DNA of 64,000 nucleotides from Dermanyssus gallinae (taxonomy: Eukaryota > Arthropoda > Arachnida > Mesostigmata > Dermanyssidae): contig QVRM01002466.1 in NCBI GenBank assembly GCA_003439945.1, positions 347,501 to 411,500 of the forward strand, given 5' to 3'. Position 1 is the stretch's first letter, and each line of letters opens with the position of its first letter. Shown here one piece after another: positions 25,564-33,687 of this stretch. Position numbers and translations under genes: made by a program. The notes below the pieces were generated by a model. The model worked only from the letters and a program-made list of their open reading frames with translations, had not been told where the DNA came from and searched no databases.

Positions 25564-26427
25564 TTACTCGTGCTTCTTAGCATCCTGTTGAACGGGCTCG
25601 GCGTTCTGCGTCGTCACTTGGTGTGCCCGTGACTGGTTGATCTTCAGATAGCTCTGAATGTAGAAGTTGATGAACATGCCAAGGATGAGCGACACCTGCG
25701 GGATGGCCAGAAGAAGCAGCAGACGGGGATAGCCGCAGTTGACGAACACCGGAATGAGGGCGTGCGCGATGATGGCCACGAACTGGCCGATCTGAATCGT
25801 GGTGAGGTACTTCTTCCACCAGAGGTAGGGCTTCATGTGGGGTCCGAGCGCGGCGAGGAAGTAGTACGAGTACATCATGATGTGGATGGTCGAGTTGAGG
25901 CACACCCCAAACAGGGTCTGGCCATCGGCGCCGAACTGCATGAACTGCCAGCCGGAGAACACAACGATCATGTGGTGGGTGACGTGCAGCTGCGTGATCT
26001 GCGAGAACTTTTTGCGGAGCACGAAGAACACCGTGTCAGCAAAGTCCGCGACTCGAACCATCAGATAGTAGTACAGCATGTTGAGCAGGTCTGTTGAGTC
26101 GGCGTCCGTCGAGTAGGTCAGACCCTGGCAGAACGGCGAGTAGCCGAGCCGGCCGTACGCTACGTAGGCCATCCGGCAGCAGAAGTAGATGTTGGCCATC
26201 ACCTGGAACAAGTTGTAGCACTGCAGCACGAGGCTGAGGTCGTACGGCTTGCGGTCGCGCATGAAGCGAGGACCCCACACCTTCACCGTGTACAGATAGC
26301 CCAGTAGGGCGATTGTGACGTACGTCGGATCGCGTACCGTCACCCAATCGGTGGTACGCGGATCTCGCAGCGTGAGCAGCTGGCTCAGGATCGACATGTT
26401 GTCCACAGCTGTGGCGTTTGCTGCCAT
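25564..26427 (-). CDS. ELOVL family very-long-chain fatty acid elongase, copy 1
   Basis: The 287-residue product has the length and architecture of ELOVL condensing enzymes. These catalyse the first, rate-setting step of microsomal fatty-acid elongation (malonyl-CoA plus acyl-CoA to 3-ketoacyl-CoA) in the ER membrane. Visible features are N-terminal Asn-x-Ser/Thr sites, about seven hydrophobic segments, DTVFFVLRKK, the histidine box HVTHH, NSTIHIMMYSYYFLAALGP, and a C-terminal KKHE that fits the KKXX ER-retrieval rule. I chose the ATG at 26427 (context GTCGACATGG) because it aligns with the starts of both paralogues. The open frame extends further upstream only through non-ATG codons. The gene is one uninterrupted exon. 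The usual KxxExxDT motif reads R-V-A-D-F-A-D-T. The substrate chain length cannot be told from sequence. Confidence 0.95.
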   Translation of the reverse strand: MAANATAVDNMSILSQLLTLRDPRTTDWVTVRDPTYVTIALLGYLYTVKVWGPRFMRDRKPYDLSLVLQCYNLFQVMANIYFCCRMAYVAYGRLGYSPFCQGLTYSTDADSTDLLNMLYYYLMVRVADFADTVFFVLRKKFSQITQLHVTHHMIVVFSGWQFMQFGADGQTLFGVCLNSTIHIMMYSYYFLAALGPHMKPYLWWKKYLTTIQIGQFVAIIAHALIPVFVNCGYPRLLLLLAIPQVSLILGMFINFYIQSYLKINQSRAHQVTTQNAEPVQQDAKKHE

Positions 26428-26780
26428 GTCGACGATCGGTGAGGTAGCGGCGAGCGATTCGAGTGTTCGGTCGTCAAGCGTCCGTCGGACGTCAAGCGTG
26501 TCGCGTGTGTCGCGTGGTCGGTCGCCGCGATTCGAAGTAGACTTTCTTTCGCACCTGCCGGGAGCCGAGGGAACGGGTTGAACGGCTGGCTGGCTCTTTG
26601 CCTTGTGAAGGCGGTGTGAAAGCGAAGTCTCTGGCCGTCGAAGTCTGGCTCTGCCGATGCTCACTATGTCTAGGTGCACGACGATACGTACGAAGGTGCG
26701 CCGCCGATGATATACAGCTAATCCAGCGGCTGCGCACGGTCATGCATCGGCATTCAACACGCGTCGGCTTCAAGGCACTG
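26428..26780 (-). promoter_or_regulatory. 5' leader and TATA-like element, ELOVL copy 1
   Basis: A TGTATATCATC element on the minus strand at about 26708-26718 aligns with stronger TATA-like boxes at the same place in copies 2 and 3. It is flanked by a conserved AGCTAATCCAGCGG and ATGCATCGGCATTCAAC (plus-strand orientation). It lies about 285 bases before the ATG, so a leader of about 250 nt is inferred. This is the weakest TATA match of the three. Confidence 0.45.
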
Positions 26781-27207
26781 TCGCGCACTGACGAAGCGTC
26801 ATCAACAAGATGCATGCGATGTGCAACCGGCAAGGACGAATGACGAACGAGTCTCGATATGAATCCCGACTTGCCTCTTGCTTGTGCCGATCTTGTGACT
26901 CGCAGGACATTTATGCGAGTCAGGGTCGTATGCTCTCGCGGAGAGGGTAATGGGTAAGTTTCCTTAAAACGCTCTGCAGGCTGAGGGGACAATGCGAGGT
27001 GTACGCCCACTATGAAACAACACCGCAGCGTTGCTTGTGGTGATCAGTCGGACCAGCACACCAGACCTCATGTCTGTCCGGGCCACCAATATCGCGCCTC
27101 TCCAGCGGTGGGACGGCAGCCACCGTGACGCTGCTGAAGTGACCCCAACCTGCAAGTGCAGCCCGTGACCTGGCTTAATCACCGCAACCCCTCTCGTGCT
27201 GCCAGAA

Positions 27208-27350
27208 GTTGAGAGAGAGTAAGGAGAGTAGAGAGAGAGATGAGAGAGAGAGGAGGAGGGAAAAGGAGAGAGAGGGAGGAGGAGTAGAGTGAGAAGAGAG
27301 AGAGAGAAGAGTAAATAGAGGAGATAATAAAAAGAGAGAAGAGAGTTACT
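27208..27350. repeat. Polypurine (GA-rich) tract, about 140 bp
   Basis: Almost uninterrupted A and G on the plus strand, mainly GAGAGA with AGGAGG variants. It lies about 0.8 kb upstream of ELOVL copy 1 and is absent from the same position in the other copies. Confidence 0.93.
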
Positions 27351-27384
27351 ATGAGAAATAAATATAAAATTAATCAATACCCCT

Positions 27385-27430
27385 ATATAGTATATAGATA
27401 TATATATAATATATATATATTACCTATTAT

Positions 27431-27477
<47 letters not shown>
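27385..27477. repeat. (TA)n tract with interruptions
   Basis: TA-rich, broken by AAT, TAG and TACC steps. Confidence 0.95.
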
Positions 27478-27480
<3 letters not shown>

Positions 27481-27677
27481 CAATTAGTTGGAAAGCCAAG
27501 ACGCCACCTCCTAGAGAACTAGAATCATAAGTTTGTCCAAACGTTGGACTAAGGTAGTTGAACAAAATAGGCAGTAAAATGCATAGTAGGCAGTAAGATT
27601 CAATAAAAGCTTTCCGTTGTGGAGACATGTGTCTTCCAAAATGGGTGAAAATTACAGAACGGACTTATAGGTGGACC
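27478..27677. other. Unassigned spacer between TA tracts
   Basis: Two hundred bases with no feature other than AT-richness. Confidence 0.5.
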
Positions 27678-27719
27678 TTATATATATGATATGTATATTA
27701 TATATATATATATAATATG

Positions 27720-27760
<41 letters not shown>

Positions 27761-27784
27761 CGAATATGATAAACCCTGTCTAAT

Positions 27785-27818
<34 letters not shown>

Positions 27819-27846
27819 GATATATTTATATATATTATACATATGT
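27678..27846. repeat. TA-rich tracts flanking a terminal-repeat copy
   Basis: Two TA tracts are separated by GAATATGATAAACCCTGTCTA at about 27762-27782. The same phrase recurs at 27847, suggesting short duplications of a transposon end within TA repeats. Confidence 0.85.
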
Positions 27847-27894
27847 GAATATGATAAACCCTGTCTAAATATTTAGACAGGGTTTATCGTATTC
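27847..27894. repeat. Head-to-head transposon ends (24-bp palindrome)
   Basis: GAATATGATAAACCCTGTC and its reverse complement meet with no spacer at 27870/27871, with one mismatch (the ATGATA and TATCGT positions). The inward end CAGGGTTTATCGTATTC resembles the CAGGGTCATTCATATTG end of the foldback element at 48901. Confidence 0.8.
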
Positions 27895-28000
27895 TTGTAT
27901 ACGCTTTTTTAGCTCTGGTAGAACTCGGCAAGAAGATCGTTTTTTCCAATGGAAGGAGTGGCGGAAACGTCCTATTCTCCTAAACGGAGTGAGGATGCAA
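27878..28000 (+). mobile_element. Terminal segment of a foldback element
   Basis: The order CAGGGT end, TAGAACTCGGCAAGAA, CCAATGGAAGGAG, GGAAACGTC and GGAGTGAG matches the outer 120 bases of the 48901-49599 foldback element. The homology stops at about 27998, where antisense LINE 5' sequence begins. Confidence 0.7.
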
Positions 28001-29715
28001 TCCATGGTTTTTGCGCAATTTTGTGTTGCAAGGTATGTTGATACAAAAACACGCAGACACCTCGACCGTCCGAGAGCCGCCATGTTGGCAGAATGATGGC
28101 AGGATAAAATGTATAAGTAGTTATTCTGTCTTTTTCTCCTATATAGTACGAGCAGCATGGGAATGGTTTCTGTGATTAAGGACAGTCATAAAAAGTCGAT
28201 ATGTTGTTATGTCAGACGTTAAAGCTTTCACGCGCAGAACCGTCAAATGTGGCCACTACGATCCAAAATTTACGCCCAAAAGAATGTTCTCAATAATTGC
28301 AAATGTAATGCCTTTTATTTTCGTGCCAAAGTGATGGTGCTGCGTTACGCAGTTGCTGAATAACTAAGTTTTTTCGACAGCCATAGTTGTTATGTTTTAC
28401 GTTGAAGCTCTCACGTTTAGAACCGTAAAATGTTGCCAATACGCGTTCGCCCCCTCCTTCCATTGGGAAAAAAATTTCATGACAAATTTAAAGTGATCAA
28501 CATTCAATTTGCTATTGCCTGAGAACAGTCTTTTAGGCTTAAATTGTTTGTCGTAATGGCAACATTTTAAGGTTCCGCATGTGAAAGCTCTAACGTACGA
28601 CCTAACAATATATTAACATTTGATGACTTCCAGGCTATTCGCCAGCTGGTAGCTTGCGTTGGGTGTCATGCAGATCCTGCAGAATTTTCTATCGAACACG
28701 CCGGTATGATCGGGTTTTCCTTCATACATTGACTGGTTCTCTCGCAAAAGTAGATTTTGCACAACTGTGTACGAGCAAATAAGACAGAATAACTACTTTT
28801 ATAGATTGCATCTCGGTCTTATTTGCTCGCACACAGTTGTGCAAAATCTACTTTTGCGAGAGAACCAGTCAATGTATGAAGGAAAACCCGATCATACCGG
28901 CGTGTTCGATAAAAAATTCTGCAGAATCTGCATGACACCCGACGCAAGCTACCAGCTGGCGAATAGCCTGGAAGTCATAAAATGTTAATATGTTGTTCGG
29001 TCGTACGTTAGAGTTTTCACGTGCGGAACCTTAAAATGTTGCCATTACGAGAAACAATTTACGCCTAAAGACTGTTCTCAGGCAATAGCAAATTGAATGT
29101 TTATCACTTTAAATTCGTCATCATTCAACAGTCATATCGGAAGTGACGACATGCATACTTGCTAGCATTTTGACTTGCTTCAGTAAGGGTGTATGAGAAA
29201 ATTGGGCACATATCTAAAGGTTTGGCAGCACTCGACGGGAAATATTTTTCCCAATGGAAGGAGGGGGCGAAAACGTGTTGGCAACATTTTACGGTTCTGA
29301 ACGTGAGAGAGTTCAACGTAAAACATAACAACTATGGCTGTCGAAAAAACTTAGTTACTCAGCAACTGCGTAGCGCAGCACTATCACTTTGGCACGAAAA
29401 TAAAAGGCATTACAATTGCAATTATTGAGAACTTACTTTTGGGCGGAAATTTTGGATCGTAGTGGCCACATTTTACGGTTCTGCGCGTGAAAGCTTTAAC
29501 GTCTGACATAACAACATATCGACTTTTTATGACTGTCTAATCACAGAAACCATTCCCATGCTGCTCGTACTATAAAGGAGAAAAAGACAAAATAACTACT
29601 TATAAATTGTATCTTGCCATCATTCTGCCAACATGGCGGCTCTCGGACAGTCGAGGTTTCTGTGTGTTCTACTGTCAACATACCTTGCGACACAAAATTG
29701 CGCAAAAACCATGGA
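28001..29715. repeat. Large imperfect inverted repeat (about 0.8-0.9 kb arms)
   Basis: The left arm 28001-28785 pairs with the right arm 28816-29715. Checked pairings include 28691-28700 with 28901-28910, 28771-28785 with 28816-28830, and 28331 with 29387. TCCATGGT at 28001 pairs with ACCATGGA at 29708. The central spacer is about 30 nt. The right arm carries an extra block of about 115 bases (roughly 29127-29240). The outer 90 bases of the right arm are the start of the LINE ORF at 29633. The left arm therefore carries an antisense copy of that ORF start. Confidence 0.93.
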
Positions 29716-30118
29716 TCCAGCCATGGTGGACTGGCCCGTAAGTCCGTCTGGAGCCAAAGTAAGTACTAAACTCACTAAACTCATCCTGGATAACGTGGCA
29801 GACGTCTACACGCACCAACTCCAACTCCGTTTCTTAAAACCAGAGCTGCTGCGGTCCTCAGCACTTGTACTCCAGCTACTACTAGGAGGTGACATCGAAA
29901 TGAATCCAGAACCTCCATGCGCGACCCGCGGGGGACAATTCCAGCAGATCAAGGACCGGACCATTTGCGAAGGCTGTAACAAACCAGTGCACACTCACTG
30001 CGCCTTCCAAACACCCGATAAGTGTTCTACCAGCTACAAGGCGTGCTTCTGGAAAGAAGTGTCCATCGTTGTTGCCAATAACACGACGGCCAAGCAGCCC
30101 TGTAACTGTGCTACCTAG
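29633..30118 (+). pseudogene. LINE ORF1 N-terminal part with degenerate 2A-like motif and zinc finger
   Basis: The 161-codon frame starts at a true ATG. Residues about 80-96 read LQLLLGGDIEMNPEPP, close to the D(V/I)ExNPGP ribosome-skipping motif (2A-like) found in some LINE proteins, but with Glu in place of the essential Gly. Next comes ICEGCNKPVHTHCAF with a further Cys, a PHD-like CxxC...HxxC arrangement seen in ORF1 of CR1/L2-type elements. The frame ends at a stop at 30118 while homologous-looking sequence resumes in another frame at about 30279. The first 28 codons lie in the right arm of the inverted repeat. Confidence 0.75.
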
Positions 30119-30278
30119 CTTCAAGCACTAAGGAAAAAATCGATGAACTTACAAAAAGATCACTGCAATGAGTGGGCTCGCACAACGAGCTGAGAAGCAC
30201 TAAAAGCAACAGTCACCACAACAGCAGCAGTAACTTAGGCACCAAGAGCGGCAACCTATACAGTCCAGCGGTAATAAT

Positions 30279-30800
30279 ATGTACGCACCACCACTTTTAG
30301 CTGCTAGCACACAGCGCCGTCTCCGCTTTAACCCCACCGATCAGCACTGCAACGTGCATACACCAAAAGGACGTACTCGACAACGTGACAACAACAACTG
30401 GCAGGCAATGGGGGAGCGTGGCCGAGTGGTGCACGTGAACAAATGCACGAACAAGATGACAGACCTAAAAGCTGTAGAAGATCACGACGTACCAGAAAGG
30501 CCGAGAACGAAGCCGCTCTTCGTCAGTCGGCTACAGCTATCGCACACTGCTGACGTGCTCAAAGAGTACATCGCTCGAATTGTAGGAACAGAGGCCGACG
30601 TCAAAGTAATAAAGTTGACAGGTTGGAATCAAGCATATTACAACAGCTTTCACGTGCAAGTGAAGGCTGACGTTTTCAACGAATTGTAAGACCTAAACGT
30701 GGGATCGGCCGGTATCCGCTTCCGCCCTTTTCGCGGCCAGCTCAAAACATACCGAATCTATGGGGAAAACGAACATACCACCAGAGGTGAGAAACGAAGC
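30279..30800 (+). pseudogene. LINE ORF1 C-terminal part, decayed
   Basis: The segment PLFVSRLQLSHTADVLKEYI...VKVIKL...YNSFHVQVKAD, followed after a stop at 30689 by GIRFRPFRGQ, has the form seen in many LINE ORF1 proteins: a nucleic-acid-binding RRM-like fold whose core pattern is SRL, YI, V.KL, SF.V and R.F. The start is uncertain because frames 30118 to 30279 are broken. Confidence 0.6.
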
Positions 30801-30881
30801 AGGCCAAACGACGACAATTCTATGTCAAGCACACCCAAATGACTGGACGCTGAACCTGCGCACAACCAAGTAGATTGACAC

Positions 30882-31640
30882 ATGTCATCGAACGTGCGAT
30901 CAAAATGTCTTCTGTGGAACGTCGAATCGTTAGAATCGCTATGGAAATCTTCGGGAGAAGACGAATTTACCGAATACGACATACTGCTGTTAACAGAGAC
31001 GTTTGTAACGGATAGACCACGTATAACCCGGTCTAACCATAAAGTATTTCATGGTCTAGCGGTAAAGACGAGTGGCAGAGGAAGGCCCAAGTAGGGTGTA
31101 TGTGTTGCAATAAGAACTACTGAATAGGCCCAGCTATTTCGTGTCACAGCTCGGCACGTTGTAATAGAAATCACAGACTATTATCTCGTATGTATATATA
31201 GCCCTCTAGAACAACAAATAGCCGATATTATTGAGGACATTGGGGAATGTCTTAAACTTTGTCCTAAGACAGAAAAACACATTATAGTTGGCGCCGACAC
31301 CAATTGCGACCTGACAGAGCAATGTAGTCGCCGGGCTGCCTTCATAGCAGAGACACAAGAAGTAAGACTGCAAATTGAAAATGACTATACAGAAGTAACA
31401 TACGTGAGCTGGAACGGCGCTAGCGCAGTCTATATTGCATTGTCGTCAGCATCGCAGCCAAGGGTCATAATTCATAACCTTCGGTCACTACTCTCAGCTC
31501 TTCGCAAACACTGTAAGGTAATATTAGACTTATCTAGCGCCCAGACATCTATCGCGCCTTCAGTACCTAGTTATAGAATTAGCCGGTCGTTAGACCCCCA
31601 CATACTGATACAAGCGATACAATCGATGACATAGACTGCA
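30882..31640 (+). pseudogene. LINE AP-endonuclease domain relic
   Basis: Visible blocks are NVESLESLW...YDILLLTETFV near 30915-31005 (the L..TET motif), a stop at 31094, CIYSP near 31190 and HIIVGADTNCDL near 31280 (equivalent to the GDFN motif, with ADTN). After that a frame at 31404-31634 continues. Catalytic E of TET is present and D of the second block is present. The C-terminal SDH motif is not identified. It is broken by several stops. Confidence 0.65.
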
Positions 31641-31801
31641 GCGAGAGGACCCTTCGCTGAGCTATACACCTATCATCGCTTACAAGAGAAAAAAGACCGC
31701 GCAAGCACAAACCCTGGTTCGACCACGAATGTAGAATTTTAAAATATGCAATTTGTAACAATAGAGATTATAACCAAAATTGATTTTACCAGTTAGCGCT
31801 A

Positions 31802-33436
31802 ATGAAACAAGCTTTTAGAAACATGTTGCGAGAGAAAACGCAGCATTATGAACAACTGCGACGTCTAAATCTTATACAGCTCAGTGTAAATAAACCGTGG
31901 CTTTTCCTGCCACATAGAGTAGATCCAGGAAACTTACTCATAAACAATACCAAGTATATCAGACAATTTAAAGACCTTTTAGAAAACGAATTTACACTCC
32001 GGCCCAGAGATGACTCAGTCGAAACTCTTGTGTTTACAGATAATGAAGTCATAAGTGCAATAATATCGAGACAAAATGGCAAATCAGCTGGGCCGGATCT
32101 TATTGTGAATGAACATTTAAAAGCTAATGTGCAAACTATAGGCCCGTATTTGACTAGGCGTTTTAATAAATGTGCTCGACAAGGCAGAATACCAAACGAG
32201 TGGAGAAAAATACTCAAGCAGCCCATTTACAAAAAGAAAGGGGATCCTACCGACCCGAAAAACTATCGAGGAATTGCCCTAACAAGTGTCCTATACAAAC
32301 TGCTTACATCGCTCATAGTGAAAAGGATGTATGAATGCACGGTTAACGATCTGCCCTGTGAACAGTTCGGATTTCTGCCAGGAAGGTCAACAGCAGACGC
32401 GGTACGGCTTGTGATTGAACACGTCAGTGAACGCCAACGAGACAAAAATATGACGTATGCGGCCTTTGTCGACTTCCAAACCGCGTTCGACAGTGTGTCT
32501 AGGGACCGCCTCCTTGAAATCTTCCGAAAGAGGTTCGATATTAAGGGCCAACTATTCAATTTAATTCGAGACATGCTGAGCCACAATTTTATAACCATAA
32601 AAAACGGAAATCACTATATAATCGAGCCTGTTACACAAAAGACTGGAGTAGCGCAGGGCGACTCCGCAAGCCCATTTCTCTTTCTACTGTACATTGCTGG
32701 CTTAGCAGACTTTCTGCGCACAATGAAAGCACCGCATGCTTTCTACGCGGACGACCTCGTTATCTTAGCCAAATCCCGGGATTACGTACAATTCTACTTA
32801 AATAAAACCTCAAAGTGGTGTGCGGGGAGCCGACTGATAATTAATATTTCTAAGACAAATATCCTTCGCTTCAGTCGCGGCGGCTCAAACGCCGTTGCCG
32901 ACCATCGCGTCAAGATCAACAGTATTTGACTTGAGCTAGTCAACTATTTCTCGTATCTTGGCGTAACCCTGACGCCACGACTGACTTTTAGCAGACACAT
33001 CGAGGTACTGCAAGCAAAGACCACGGGCGCGATTATGCTACTTGGAGACATTCGAGACGTGGATCTTAAAACAGCAATGAAAATATTCAGGTTGAAAATT
33101 ACCCCGATACTCCAGTACTGTCTTCTAGTAATTGCGCCGCACCTAACACTACGCGATCTCAAAAATTTAGACAGTGTACAGGCGTGCTTCATAAAACGTG
33201 TACTGGGATTACCCAAGAACGCGTCAGCTACCTTGGCACTAGAACTTTGCGGAAAACCCACTCTGGTAAAAGACTTAATCCTAGACAAATTAGCGACCAG
33301 TGCAATTACACTCGACATATACAGAACATTTAGGAAAAACCGAAACGTGCATTTGCAAAAATGTGTAATTATACAGATGGGCCTGCTTTTTGCTCAGCAA
33401 AGTGGAAACGCGCCTTCCAAAGTAACCGACCATTAG
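31802..33436 (+). pseudogene. LINE reverse transcriptase, one in-frame stop in the main body
   Basis: The 375-codon frame holds the palm motifs in order: NGKSAGPD, KNYRGIALTSVLYKLL, EQFGFLPGRSTADAV, FVDFQTAFDSVSR, GVAQGDSASPFLF and FYADDLVIL with both Asp. A TGA at 32927-32929 interrupts the frame, which then continues in phase through NYFSYLGVTLTPRLTFSRHIE and a C-terminal domain to 33436. Apart from that stop this domain is well preserved, in contrast to the eroded ORF1 and endonuclease regions upstream. Confidence 0.88.
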
Positions 33437-33687
33437 TGTGCAGGGTAACATGGCACGGGTATCACCATTATATGTGCCTCAAAGGTGAATGTTATGATAT
33501 TAACGACTGCAACATCTGTCGATATTATGTATTAATATATTCGGCACTAGACTCAAACTCGTTACAGGCGCGTGTAAACGAGATATTTTTTTAAATAATA
33601 TACAGTTTAAAGTTTTATTTGCTTATATGCAAGAGACAACAATTGTCTCCTTATGAACGTGTACACCAGATAAATCAGGTGAAAACG

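Larger units (their letters stand above)
24111..27205 (-). repeat. ELOVL duplicon 1
   Basis: This segment is repeated, with divergence, at about 44000-47560 and 49610-52600. Shared landmarks are the block around ATCTCGTGTAGCTTGCTT (24190) and TGATATGTGTAAATAT (24430). Further landmarks are the ELOVL coding region, the leader with a TATA-like box, and GAGAGGGTAATGGGTAA at 26941 (47306 and 52311 in the other copies). A TA tract (24786-24837) and a G run (25055-25067) are private to this copy. Confidence 0.85.
29633..33600 (+). mobile_element. CR1/L2-like non-LTR retrotransposon, decayed
   Basis: In order on the plus strand come an ORF1-like frame with a 2A-like motif and a zinc finger (29633-30118), a second ORF1 segment (30279-30800), an AP-endonuclease relic (30882-31640) and a reverse transcriptase (31802-33436). 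The order gag-like, APE, RT is that of APE-type LINEs. A ribonuclease H domain was not seen. The frame changes several times and there are many stops. The 3' end meets the 3' end of the minus-strand RLE LINE between 33594 and 33690. The clade is inferred from the general look of the motifs and is not certain. Confidence 0.85.

Noticed and set aside
25577..26581. Open frames in other phases and on the opposite strand across the ELOVL genes
   Set aside because: They are shadows of the GC-biased ELOVL coding sequence and appear likewise in all three copies.
26428..26679. Upstream extension of ELOVL copy 1 to give 371 residues
   Set aside because: The extra 84 codons begin at GTG, lie in the leader shared with the other copies, and are not kept open there. 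The ATG at 26427 aligns with both paralogues.
26492..27010. 172-codon minus-strand frame upstream of ELOVL copy 1
   Set aside because: It overlaps the conserved leader and TATA-like region, has no motif and is not preserved in duplicons 2 and 3.
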